Source of the DNA: Ectocarpus siliculosus
Taxonomy: Eukaryota > Sar > Phaeophyceae > Ectocarpales > Ectocarpaceae
Direction of reading: 5' to 3'
DNA length: 30,826 nt
Assembly: GCA_000310025.1 (NCBI GenBank)
Contig: FN649726.1
Span: forward strand, 3,480,634-3,511,459
Shown: positions 1 to 9,933 of the stretch, one piece after another
Position numbering within the stretch: the first letter of the stretch is position 1
How the letters are laid out: the number at the start of each line of letters is the position of its first letter
Made by a program: the position numbers and the translations under genes
The notes under the pieces: model-generated
The model's input: the letters and a program-made list of their open reading frames with translations, nothing else
Database searches by the model: none
Told to the model about the DNA's origin: nothing

Positions 1-969
1 TGACGAGCTACATTGTCGAGGCCTACGTGGCCCTCAGGGCGCAGTCCGGGCAAGACGCCAAGAACGGTGACCAGGTTAGTCATGTTGGTGTTGGCGTTGG
101 TGTTGGTGAAGTCATTCTTCTTATCTTGATCCTTCGCAATCCGAAGCCGAGGGCAATCCCCCCCCCCCCCCCCCCCCCCCCTCGGTGTTTGCCATCGGGA
201 TTGGGTTTTCGTCGCTTGGCAACGACGTTGTCAAACAAGCCAATTCACTTCGTGAACTCGGCAACCAGGTTACCGGTTTTTTATTACCTCTGGTTTTTTT
301 TTTTGCGGAAACCATAATGGTGGTCGAGTAGATCATGTTGTGCGGGGTCGAGAACCCTCACTCCGCGCAAGGGGGATGATCGCACCACGTTGTGTTAACA
401 TGGTCAAGCATCCTCGAGGCAGTTACACAGTGCTTACAACTGTCTCTGGAAGTGAAAGCACCAGAAAATAAATTAAGTCATACGCAGCTGTCATCTGTAC
501 GCAAGGAAGTAAGCACAAGATGCCGAACACCCTTAGCAGGATGCAGCTCACCCTTCATGCGACTCGCCAAATACCTCACGGCGCTTCGCGCTTGGTGATG
601 TGAGAGCCTGGTCCGGTGAGAACCCGGCGTGCTCCGTCCCGGCTTTGTAGGGATGCGAGGTCAATGGTCTAACGACTACGGCATGCACGACTATGAGTAC
701 ACCCCCCCGAAGAGGTCTGAAAAAATGTTTAGTCATGTACAAGTAGGTGTCGGAACTGTTTTTTGTGCGCCCTTGCTTCGGCGAAATATGTGCGACACGA
801 TATGCTCTGTTAGAGGCCCCGTCTCGTGTTGCGGATATATATCCCAGATCGCCACCAAAATGTTGCGGGGCCGCAACGCCGCAACGCCTATTGAAAACGC
901 TGGGATAACACCCGTATCGAAAAGGTTCTGCGGTGTCCCTCATTCAAACACAAGAATACCGTCGTGGGC
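1..969. other. No gene recognised; left edge
   Basis: Short frames occur on both strands, but none has a domain, a plausible splice context or a start that stands out. The stretch contains a 24-nt run of C and a T-rich patch near 290-304. The minus-strand frame at 548-943 is the longest; its sequence looks like low-information translation and I could not assign it. I see no RNA gene. Confidence 0.5.
158..181. repeat. Poly-C homopolymer tract (24 C)
   Basis: An uninterrupted run of C read directly from the sequence. Similar G/C runs recur at 21298-21313 and 26664-26678. The exact length is prone to sequencing error. Confidence 0.9.
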
Positions 970-1098
970 CCGGTTCAGCGGTCCATATTGTCACGAAATA
1001 TTATAACCTATTCAGGGCATCGCCGCTAAACCTCTGTAGCGGTCATGAACCGCTAAACCAGGAGGCTCAATAGCGGTTATGAACCGCTAAGCCGGGAA
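970..1098. repeat. Dispersed repeat with gctaaac/gtttagc motifs, copy 1
   Basis: The segment contains 'tgtcacgaaat', then 'ctattcagggcat', then 'ccgctaaacc', followed by two 'gaaccgctaa' blocks separated by 'tagcggtta' in the opposite sense. The same ordered motifs recur in the same orientation at 2604-2705. The interleaved 'gcggtt' and 'aaccgc' words allow small hairpins. This may be a MITE-like or LTR-edge fragment; I see no coding sequence linked to it. Confidence 0.6.
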
Positions 1099-2090
1099 AA
1101 AACCCATTTTTGCCCAACAAGGGCAGCGTCGAAAGCTCATGTTGAACGAAGGTGCAGATAAAAAAGTAACGAGCCTAAGGAGGACAACGCAGGATGTACA
1201 TTCATTAGTAGTGCTTTCAATTCGCCAAAGGACGAAGTTTGTTCTCCCTTCTGGACTGTATGCCCCTCATTGAGACTGGAAAATCGTTCGCGTCTCTAAC
1301 GAAGGTGAGACAAACTCGTGACAATGCAATAGCAACCAACCACATCCACCCACGTGCTTGAGCATCTCATTTCTGCCAGGTGTGGCGTATCGATCATTCT
1401 TGACCCATCAAAATGTCACTGATATCTGCCTGGCGCGCTGGTTGAGCGGCGTGCGCTGCGTTGAACGCCATTTTTGCCTTGCAAAGATAGTGTGCTGCAT
1501 CGCTCACTCCACACGACTCCGCGCTCTTCACGCTGGCCAAAATCCGTCGATTACTCCGAGTATGGCGACGGCACCATCACCCCCCTGTCCTTCGTACGGT
1601 CAACTTGTACCGTGTTATCTGGCCCTAGGTCTAGGTCGTCGTTGGAGGGGTTAGGCCCCTCCATGTACATACTGGACAACTGTCAACGACCTCGGCATTC
1701 GCGTCCTTTTGCAAAGTTTGGCGATCTCGTCCTGCGCACTTTTTCTGAGTGCGCTACCTTCTGGTCAAGAAGCTTCAAAACTTCAAGCTCCTGGCCAAAG
1801 TGGAGCCGCGTGTGGGGCTGTTGTGTAGCTGCCGCGCGAGTTGTTTATTCCGCCCGCCTGGTGCAAGAAAGCCACCTTCCACCTCTTCGCGCTTGGGCGG
1901 ATTTCGCGAGGGGAACTCCACGCCTTCTTGGTTGCACACCGGTTGCATCTCGTTGCCATCCGGATCCTCCACCTCCCCACACATGCCGCGTATGCGGCCA
2001 CCACAGCCACCTTTATTTACGATCGTGCGCGCCGCTTGGACTCAGTGCCGCATCTGGAAGCTTGCACAGTTCTCCATCCACGCGCCGCAT
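1099..2090. other. No gene recognised
   Basis: A 241-codon plus-strand frame crosses 1474-2199, but it begins without a supported start context, shows no domain and has a composition like translated GC-rich non-coding DNA. Minus-strand frames around 1775-2010 are open but short and unassigned. The stretch lies between the two copies of the gctaaac repeat and could be the interior of a decayed element. Confidence 0.4.
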
Positions 2091-2511
2091 GGTGTGTGTG
2101 TGCTTTATTATTAGCATCGACCGCGCCAACCGGCTGACTAATACAAAGACGTCAGTCTCAGCAAGTCTCAGTGCGGTTGAAAACGCAAAACACTTCTAAA
2201 TGCCAATAACTGGGACCCCGTGCGGGGGCGGCATGGGGGAGCGCTAAGCTATTCTCCGGATTAAACACAGAAACGGTAACAACAGAGGAAAACTGCACGT
2301 CTCTACCAAGGCTGCTACCTCGCACTCGAGTTCGTTTTGGAGTGCTTTCACCATCTTCCTCCGTGCTTTCACCACCATCACTCTCATTGTTGTCTACAGC
2401 TATTTTTGTGCATTTCTTCTCTAGCCCTGCGTCGTTCGGTGTGTGTGTGTGTGTCTCGCTGTGTGCTTTTTATTATGAGCATCGACCAGGCTTAACGGCA
2501 GACCAATGTCG
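2091..2511. repeat. Two diverged copies of a GT-tract plus 'gcatcgacc' unit
   Basis: A (gt)n tract followed by 'gctttattattagcatcgac' at about 2091-2132 is repeated as a longer (gt)n tract followed by 'gctttttattatgagcatcg' at about 2438-2486. A smaller duplication of 'gtgctttcacca' lies between them near 2342-2373. No coding role is apparent. Confidence 0.55.
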
Positions 2512-2603
2512 CTGGGTGCTGTGAGTATGTGCAAGCGAAGCGCGCGCTAGTCTCCTCAAAATTTGAACCGAACCGCTATTGGTGGCTGAAAACATGCCCA
2601 ATA

Positions 2604-2705
2604 CCCGCTGTTGAGGGCACGACCGGTTTAGCGGTTTTGCCGTGTCACGAGATTTATCCCCGCTATTCAGGGCACCCCGCTAAACAGGGAACCGCTAAAC
2701 CGGGC
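2604..2705. repeat. Dispersed repeat with gctaaac/gtttagc motifs, copy 2
   Basis: This segment holds 'ccggtttagcggtt', 'gtgtcacgagat', 'cgctattcagggcac' and 'ccgctaaac', the same order and orientation as at 970-1098. An additional internal variant 'cgctgttgagggcac' lies immediately upstream, so the motif appears at least three times in the window. It may represent a short interspersed or terminal repeat of an element about 1.7 kb long. Confidence 0.6.
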
Positions 2706-3700
2706 CCACGACTGCTTCAAGCCGGTCTAACCACGAAGCTCACTTTCGTTCAATCGCGTCTCACGCTGCCGTTTATTCGAGTTTTGGCTTGAAATTTGGT
2801 GGCTGCTCTCATAAGACAATAGGGAAAGCGCCGGTGCCGGAAGTTTTTGTATCTGAGTTAATTTAGGTATACATCATGATCAATTGGCGGCGTAGGGAGA
2901 TCCTTTCCGGTACTGAAACCAGTGTAGAACAAATGCTACAGATCAAGCTCAAATTTGGTGTGCACATGCCTGGGAGCATTGCGAGAAAAATGATGGTAGT
3001 TGCAAGGCTCAGATCATCTTCCACTACAAGTTATGGCCTCACAAACAATCCTATTCAACATCCAAGATAGCTGAGGAAATGTGAGGATATCGCGATTTCC
3101 CAATCGGGTTTTCGAGTTATTGTCTGAGATTTTGAGACGTGATTTGTATTACTCTTGACAAGACCCGCAAAACTGCGCCATTTGATTTTTTTTTTCCATC
3201 ACCCTGTCGCAAAACAAATATTCCCCTAATATCAGGCTAACTCACGGGAAAACAAGAAAAAAAGTGGCGCAGTTATAAAGGTGTTAGCAATACTCATTCA
3301 GATGTCGTGTCGAAATTTCAGGTTCTGATTCGAAAAAACGATTCGGAAATCCGGTCCATACATCACATACGGGTCTTGGTCAGACTCTACAAGCTGCTAT
3401 CGGTTTTGTTGTACGCGACTCTGCCGTCCCCGACGTTTGCTGCTTCCTTTTGGAGTCGGAATACGCGGACGGCAATTTTATCCGATATTTTTTGTGTATT
3501 TCTTGCGGTGGCGCGGACCAAAAGTAGGAAATAGTCCACCTGCCACACATCATTTCGATCTGCCTTGCCAGTGGTGTGAACGTTTTCAGTGGCGTTCAAT
3601 AGTGTATGCCTTGTCTGTCACATGATGGCATTCGTGTACATGGCCTCACCTAGCTTTTCAAGTACGCCAGAAACAACGAATATTCGCCTTGACGAAAAGT
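2706..3700. other. No gene recognised; AT-richer stretch
   Basis: Only short unrelated frames occur here. The section around 3060-3300 is T- and A-rich with small homopolymers and no motif I can name. No RNA gene signature was seen. Confidence 0.5.
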
Positions 3701-4003
3701 GCACAACACATTGACCAGCCAGCTTGCTGAGTGTTATTTTAACCCCATCACGGAGCGAGCCGGGCATATTGCCTTACAAAGCTCATTCGAACTCGGTGTC
3801 GCCCAAGTCAAACACCCAAAAGACTTGTGTTTTCGGGTGCCGTTGTTGTTGTGGGGTCGGGAAGGCCACCGGGTTGCGGTCACGAACAGGGAGAGCGGGT
3901 AAGCACTGGGTTACCTTCGCTCGCCCTTGCAATGTTTCTTCTTTTCCATTGAACAATTAATGGGAACTAGATCTCCTTTTTTCTTGGCGCAAATGACATG
4001 CTT
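3701..4003. repeat. About 300-bp repeat unit, copy 1
   Basis: The unit starts around 'gcacaacaca' and contains 'gttattttaaccccatcac', 'ggtcgggaaggcca', 'taagcactgggttacctt' and 'ttgaacaatta'. A copy at 4185-4497 has the same words in the same order, displaced by about 484 bp. The copies share long blocks but differ by scattered substitutions and small indels, so the duplication is not recent. On the minus strand, both copies can be translated around 'HPKTQVF', but stops interrupt the frame. Confidence 0.8.
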
Positions 4004-4184
4004 TGGACTGCTTTATTCGGGATTGACGGAAACGCGGTCACAAGAAAGCGTTGGTAGGCGCCGGGTTTGTAGCGGGCTTTCGAATCAATTGTCGAAATTT
4101 GTTTTCAAGTGTTTTGCTTTCTCCATCGGTACGCAACAGAACGTTGATTTTGTATAGGTGTTCGTTTTTGTGCCCTCCGGAATG

Positions 4185-4497
4185 TGCATAACATCGACTG
4201 ATCAGCTTGCTGGGTGTTATTTTAACCCCATCACAGAGCGAGCTGGGCATGTTGCCTTTGATTCACGAAGCTCGTTCGACCTCGGTGTTGTCCACCACGT
4301 ACACGCAAAAGACTTGTGTTTTCGGGTGCCCTTGTTGTTGTGGGGTCGGGAAGGCCATGGGGTTGCGGTCACAAAAGAGGAGGCGGGTAAGCACTGGGTT
4401 ACCTTCGCTGGACCTTGCAATGGTTCTTCTTTTCCGTTGAACAATTACCGGGAAATAGCATCTCCTTTTTTTCTGAGCACAGGTGTCATGCCTTTGA
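4185..4497. repeat. About 300-bp repeat unit, copy 2
   Basis: This is the direct-orientation partner of the unit at 3701-4003. It begins around 'gcataacatc' and ends near 'gtcatgcctttgag'. About 180 bp of unrelated sequence separates the two copies. A 165-codon plus-strand frame runs through this copy, but the equivalent frame is broken in copy 1, so I do not call it a gene. Confidence 0.8.
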
Positions 4498-5810
4498 GTA
4501 GGCCGTTACCAACTGAACCAGATGGAGTGACGGCGAGGCTGAAATTCTTTCATTTACGTATACAGTGTTGTCTCCCGAGATCCAACAGCAACAGATCTTC
4601 CCGGCGGCTACGACACACGTCAGCGGGGTACACAAAATATGCACTCGGCTCATGATAATCGATAGCAATTTTTCCGAGGTCAATCGGCACACGTAGTGGC
4701 GAGGCATCGCGTTTTAAAACAATTCTGCCGTGTCGAACCCGACCGTAACAACAATATAGAACGGAGAGGCAAACGCCGGCACGAACCTCCCTTGGAAACT
4801 CACTACAGCCCTAGCGACAAGGAGTGCGAGCGTTGGAGCAGGGGGGGTGGTAGCCATTTTACTCAGAGGACTGTGTGCGAAAGGAAGGTGTGTGTACGCG
4901 TGTCTTCTGCGCGGATTTGTGATCGACTGTCACGTGTGGCGTGACAGCTGCTTCGTACACACACATGTAAGAATCGTTTGGGTGCGAGAAAACGAAGCGG
5001 GCACCGTGAAATAATACAGGAAGGCCAGATAATTGTCCCCACGCACCTTTCAGTGACCTCCAGCGCTTGAAGCTTTGTTTTTGATGCTCCTGTCGCGTTT
5101 GTCGTTTTCGCCCCCCTCGTGCGTGTGCAAGTGGCAAAAATTGCGTTCGGGTAGCACGGGGGTGACTTTGGCCGTTTTCACCTCCCCTCATTCCTCAAAA
5201 ATTGATTCTGTGTGTTTCGATGTACCCCCAAAGCCCAAAATACGTATGTTGGGCCTATAGGGTGTGGACCTGTACCCTACAAGCTATTCACTCGAAAACA
5301 CGGGGGTTGTTCTCCCTGAGTACACGTTAAGGCCCGTATCTCGGTCCCAAAATATCGCCCGACCGAAATAAAAACATGGGCGTGTGCGCATGAACCACCT
5401 CTACAATGACGCCAAGTGCCGAAGCATTCAAAGAAGATTATAATTTTTATGGCGTAAATCAAGCAGCAGCCGTAAATGAGTGCACAAGTAATGAGGGCAA
5501 AAGTGTAGACGTTTGCGCCCAAAAAGCATCGCCAAATGGTCCGCTGTCGCTCAAATTTGAACGTGTGTGTGCCTGGCCCATGCCGAACTTTTGAAAAAAC
5601 GGATTGAATCGGAGTCGATTTCGATTTTTAAAGCCAGTTTCATGTTTGATGCAGCACCTTTTCAGTCTCTACTGCTGATTTCCGCCCCATATTGTTTTCA
5701 AGACCTGAAAGTTGGCACACGTGGGTGCGATGGTCCCACCCGCCCATCAGCTTAAGAAAAATGAGAGAAATCGGTGCCAGTGTCGCCCTACGGCACTCTA
5801 CAAAACTCCA
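4498..5810. other. No gene recognised
   Basis: Short open frames on both strands have no domain content. The sequence is mixed-composition and contains no clear repeat, RNA gene or transposon protein that I can support. Confidence 0.5.
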
Positions 5811-5936
5811 TCATATGTGTCTCTCTATGGACAACTCCTTCATTGTATCCGGAAAGTCCACGCTATGTGTCTCCGCAAGAGATCTCTACATGTGTCTACC
5901 ACGAAACCAACTCCTTCATTGCATCCGGAAAGTCCG
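5811..5936. repeat. Two-copy tandem repeat, about 76-bp period
   Basis: The block 'caactccttcattgtatccg' at 5832 recurs as 'caactccttcattgcatccg' at 5908, both followed by 'gaaagtcc'. The preceding 'atatgtgtct' and 'acatgtgtct' words are displaced by the same distance. The copies diverge between these shared blocks. Confidence 0.75.
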
Positions 5937-6200
5937 GGTCGCGCATGATTGGGGGCCCTCTCCCGTAGACACGACATCGTAAAACATGTAGTGGATGCCT
6001 TCTTGATTGTCTGGTGTCATGCTACCGTTGCCTCTTTTTCGCGTCATGATATTCAATACAAAAACATCACTTTCACAACCGACTCGTTTTTCAACAAGCT
6101 TTTTATCTCAGGGACGACAACGTCCATCCTACAATCGAACTCTTTCTGTCGGCATGAGACCACCCACTCTCGTTTTATTTGTCTTCTGGAAACACACGGC

Positions 6201-6600
6201 TTACAATTTACCATGCGAATGCGTGTGAAACCTCACTGCGACATAATCAACCGAATCCGTCCCCGCCTTAAGGCGCATGAGTCGGTTGCGGTCGTCTTCG
6301 TGCGTTGCGGTCTGGTCCACCTCAACGTGGAGTAAAGTCGATCCAATCTGCCACAACATGTCGGCTGTCTCGGTAAAACTGTGCAGGGTAACGGGCAGTC
6401 CCACGAGAGAAAATTGTCCTCGAGTTCGGGCATCCGTCCCTGAAGCTCGGCCAATACAAAGTGTTCGGTCCTTGCCTTGGACGTTTAGGCTAGCTCGGGA
6501 TGCTCGTTGTGGAGGCAGTTGCCACGCAGGGGGGCGCCTTCCACTTTGTATCTTCCCTGCCCCCTCTCGATTACCGGGAACACAGTGCATGCGTCCGACC
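6201..6600 (-). mobile_element. Possible Ty3-type gag remnant
   Basis: On the minus strand, a frame ending near 6201 contains 'RNRLMRLKAGTDSVDYVAVRF'-like sequence (its central residues are at about 6228-6290). It resembles the 'rL..L.qg..sV.eYv..F' signature near the end of retrotransposon Gag domains. The upstream part, about 6350-6600, is open but needs a frame change to continue. No zinc knuckle, protease or LTR is visible. The call rests on one short motif and is tentative. Confidence 0.25.
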
Positions 6601-6667
6601 GACGCCTCATGTTGATGACGTCCTTTAACTTATCCGGATTATGACCGCTGCACACGAGAACCTTGCC

Positions 6668-7261
6668 CTAGTCGAGCCCGAAAGTTGGGTGTGTCGAGCA
6701 GCGGTCGGCCACGCATACCTTGCTGCAACGAGAGAGGTTTACCCAGCGCGAACCAATCGGAGACGCTCCCGACGGAAGTGTGTCGACCGTGACGAGGTCA
6801 GCCACCTGGTGTTCCCGGAGGCTTTGAATCTCCTTCTCCATGGCGGCCTTCCATTTCGCTCTGAAAGGGGACTGGATGGCCTTCTTGAAGGTGTTTGGCG
6901 TCGGGATCGATGCCGGCGGTACCAGCGGCGCTGTGCCGTTGGACGAAACCGTGAACGACAGCTGCTGCAGCGAGCTGCGTTGCTTTGACGACAAGTCAAG
7001 GGATGTCGTTGGCTAAAGCTGTCCTTCAGATGCCCGTCCGGTTCTATAGGAGCTTCCCCATCGTCGTCCACGTCTGCGTCACTCTCGATGTCGCCGGCTT
7101 CGCCGTTATCGTCGCTGTCGCTGTCGTCGCCGAAGTGAGTTTACCGCGTTGAATCAGCATCCGGAGGGATGGGCGATTCGCGACGGTCGGCGGTGGCAGT
7201 AGGGGAGCGAGCATCAGGCGTTTCATGAATGTAGCGTTGCGGGTTTCCACCACCTGGCGCG
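6668..7261 (-). mobile_element. Ty1/copia remnant: hinge and start of reverse transcriptase
   Basis: Read on the minus strand, the segment opens with 'RQVVETRNATF' (about 7258-7226), the conserved strand that follows integrase in copia polyproteins. A low-complexity hinge follows. Near 6892-6734 comes the start of the copia reverse-transcriptase domain, with W in 'AKWKAAMEKEIQSL' and then 'ASPIGSRWV'. At least one frame change separates hinge and RT, and the domain stops after 'RWV': the catalytic palm motifs are absent. It is a dead fragment. It lies directly left of the 808-codon unknown frame and in the opposite orientation. Confidence 0.8.
7172..7261. repeat. Copia hinge duplication, left copy
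   Basis: About 90 bp ending in 'tttccaccacctggcgcg' aligns with 9987-10076 in the same orientation; my hand alignment gives roughly 80 percent identity. Similarity on this side stops abruptly at 'ggcgcg'. The pair brackets the unknown 808-codon frame. Confidence 0.8.
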
Positions 7262-7489
7262 AAAACGAGAACCAAGACGCGTAAGCCTCGCTATACGATC
7301 GCTTTCGTCCTTAGTACAGTGCGATAAGTAATTCGCTTGTTAAACAGTTTTAAAGTTTTATTTGGCCAAGGGCCGTCAGAACTCACACCCCATAGCCCCA
7401 ACCACTTCCACACTTCACCCTGGACGCGCCGGTTGGTTGTTGGGAGCGGTTCAGGTCAACCCCTGGGGAGACGACATTGCCAGCAAGCT

Positions 7490-9916
7490 ATGTGGAGGTT
7501 GTCCCAGCCAGCTAGCCCTGACTGTGGCACCAGCGACAGGACCGAGTTCGAGGAGGCGCTGGCGGCTGCGAGAAGCGCCCTTGAAGGACGATCCTGGGGA
7601 GCTCTCCAGAGCTACGAAACAGCTTCTATAAGGCTCCCAGCCCCGGACGGCGCCATTGAAAGTCGCCAGGAAAAGGTTGCCAACGGTCCCCGCATCTCGG
7701 GGCTCGAGGGTTGGGGAGCTAATAAGAACCTTTCTTTTGCCGGATCATTCACCACCATCTACACGGCTGCTGATAAGAATCCGTTGTTCCTGAACCCAAA
7801 TAGCCAGGAAGCCATCAACCTGGTCGCCGGGCTTAAGCGGTCCTTGGGGTCTTCGGAAGCTTCAAGAGCTGAGACCACCCGCTCAGCTGAGGACGAAGAC
7901 GGGCGGGCTGCTATCGTTACGTGCCTAGAGTCGGTCAGGTTCACCAACGAGGACCTGAGGTCACTCTGCATGCCGTACGTCGTGGGACTATGGAGAGCGT
8001 GTTCGGGCCCTGCTGTGGTGCTCAGGCACCTCCTCCCCGTGGTGTTCGCTACTGGAACCAGAGCTATTTACGAGTGTTTCGCCTACGTCTGCCGCCTCAC
8101 CGTAAGGTTGGAGAGCCTAACGGAGGGTGAAAAAGAAGGGTTTGAAGCGTCCGAGGAATTTCTCATCTCTAGGTCGGGGATGTATTCTGGGGTTGACGAA
8201 GGGGTGCTAACTGGGTATACCTGCTTCTTGTTAAACTTCATAGTCGAGGACGTCATCGGCGATAGTGTGAGCGGTCCAGGACCCTGCTTTTGTGGTGGAC
8301 TGGCGGGGGCGGTGGGCTGGTGGCCCGCCAGCTGGGACAGGATACCCCTCGGACATGTCCTCAGCGTCATGTCGCTGGCCACCGGGTCTGACCTGTATGA
8401 GCAGAACGGGGCGCTGGTGTACAGGTACAAGTTCTTCAAGGTTCGGGCAATCCTATCCATAGATGCTACGTCTGGGACTAGGGCCGTACCTGGGCACCTA
8501 GTGTCCGCCGTCCTCATGTTCAGAAATTTGGCGAGTCTCATTAGGGGGAGTTGGGTGTCATACCCCCCCTTCAAGGCAACGAAGGAGGGGATGGTCCGAA
8601 GAGAGAGATATGTCGGATGGGTCGCGTCTGGCAGAGGGAACACGCGGATCTCAATGACCGGCGGGTATACCCCAGCACCCAGGGGCCAGGGTGGCGGTGT
8701 GCCGGCTGCTGGGCGGCCGGGACGCGCTCCGAGCTGGGGAGGCGCCTGGCCGACTGTGGGCAGCCGGGAGACCGTGTTTAGCCCGGGGACTCCGGCGCGG
8801 GGGATCGGTCAAAAGTGGACCGACGTCGCGGGCTTGAGCACTCCCGTGGCGGAACACATCGTAACGGCAGGTCGTGTTGTAGCGAGAGGGATCTGGGCAG
8901 CTGGTTCAGCGCTGTCTGACTTCGGGCGCTCAACCGCCGAGGCCGCGAGGGCGGTCGGCGGCATTCTCTCTGCCTATGAAGTGGCGTCCGTGAACCGCGA
9001 CGTTTCGAACGGACCGGTTGCCCTCACTTTCGACGTCGGGAAAGATAGCGACGCCGCCAGGGAGGTGTGGCAGAGCACTCAACCGGCCTCATATGACCGA
9101 GGGTGGGGGACGTGGGACTGGACGTCCACTGACATCCTGGCTTACTGGGAGGCCAACTGGGGCGTGTTCTCCCTCTGTTTACGCCTCCACCGCCCGGATA
9201 CCGCCTGGGGCAGGACCATTAGAGCAGTCTATGATCTGACCACAGCATTTGATGCACTGCCTAAAGACTTCCTAGACCGGGTGTTGAAATTGGCGTGGGC
9301 GGCGCGGCCATCGAACGATGGCTTGCAGGAAATGATCAGTCGGAACTCTACTGAGACAATTTCTCCCTATCCTAGGAGACAAACTCCAAGGGCAGTGATG
9401 ACCACGGGTCAATACAAGGATCTTTGTAAGGGGGACAATGGTGCCGGGGTGAGGTGTCTTGGGCTGATGTTGGTCCAGGCGGCCTTAGTGCCTGACGGCA
9501 ACTCGGAGGTGAGCCCACGCGGCCAATGCTTCGCCCCCGACGCCCTGTGCCATATCAAGGGGGTCGTGACCGGTCTTGCCCGGGGTGGAGGGCCCATCAT
9601 GTTAGGGGCTATGCTAGCAAAGAAGCTGGGGTGGGGGTTCAGGACGGCCTCCTTCTCCGAATCCGGCCGAGAGGGGCACGCATTCATGGTGACATTCCCT
9701 GAGAGAACAGGCTACGGGAACGGGCGGGGTCTCACCTTCTACTGCAGGCGGAAGGGGTGGGGGCGGTGCGGCCACGTTTTACGCCCTCCGGTCTGGACGG
9801 GACCGACAGAAGCTGAGAGGGCGATATACAGCGCTGGAGGTGATTCAAGACCACTTGTCCACTACGGCATCCCGGATGAATCCCGGGAGGAAGAACCGGG
9901 TAGCCGATTGCTTTGA
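7490..9916 (+). CDS. Unrecognised 808-residue protein, possibly captured from a virus or element
   Basis: This is by far the longest frame in the window and has no stop for 2.4 kb. I chose the first ATG at 7490; the frame is already open from 7328, so 54 further codons without ATG precede it. No intron signal is needed. The product is rich in Gly, Ala and Trp (WPASW near the middle, WGTWDW further on) and has no signal peptide, no clear transmembrane pattern, no zinc knuckle, no polymerase motifs and no DDE triad. A Gly/Pro/Arg-rich section about 385-440 residues from the ATG separates two more structured halves. Length, lack of introns and lack of enzymatic motifs would suit a capsid-like structural protein, for example of a dsRNA virus, but I recognise no family signature. 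Minus-strand copia fragments flank it on both sides. That the frame encodes or encoded a protein is likely; its function is unknown. Confidence 0.75.
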   Translation: MWRLSQPASPDCGTSDRTEFEEALAAARSALEGRSWGALQSYETASIRLPAPDGAIESRQEKVANGPRISGLEGWGANKNLSFAGSFTTIYTAADKNPLFLNPNSQEAINLVAGLKRSLGSSEASRAETTRSAEDEDGRAAIVTCLESVRFTNEDLRSLCMPYVVGLWRACSGPAVVLRHLLPVVFATGTRAIYECFAYVCRLTVRLESLTEGEKEGFEASEEFLISRSGMYSGVDEGVLTGYTCFLLNFIVEDVIGDSVSGPGPCFCGGLAGAVGWWPASWDRIPLGHVLSVMSLATGSDLYEQNGALVYRYKFFKVRAILSIDATSGTRAVPGHLVSAVLMFRNLASLIRGSWVSYPPFKATKEGMVRRERYVGWVASGRGNTRISMTGGYTPAPRGQGGGVPAAGRPGRAPSWGGAWPTVGSRETVFSPGTPARGIGQKWTDVAGLSTPVAEHIVTAGRVVARGIWAAGSALSDFGRSTAEAARAVGGILSAYEVASVNRDVSNGPVALTFDVGKDSDAAREVWQSTQPASYDRGWGTWDWTSTDILAYWEANWGVFSLCLRLHRPDTAWGRTIRAVYDLTTAFDALPKDFLDRVLKLAWAARPSNDGLQEMISRNSTETISPYPRRQTPRAVMTTGQYKDLCKGDNGAGVRCLGLMLVQAALVPDGNSEVSPRGQCFAPDALCHIKGVVTGLARGGGPIMLGAMLAKKLGWGFRTASFSESGREGHAFMVTFPERTGYGNGRGLTFYCRRKGWGRCGHVLRPPVWTGPTEAERAIYSAGGDSRPLVHYGIPDESREEEPGSRLL

Positions 9917-9933
9917 CGGGAGCTCTCGGGATC

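Noticed and set aside
548-943. A 131-codon minus-strand frame
   Set aside because: No domain, no splice context and no conserved motif that I could name.
1474-2199. A 241-codon plus-strand frame
   Set aside because: No ATG start is supported, there is no domain, composition looks like translated non-coding DNA, and it overlaps a repeat.
8083-8643. A 186-codon minus-strand frame
   Set aside because: It lies wholly inside the 808-codon plus-strand frame and has no independent support.
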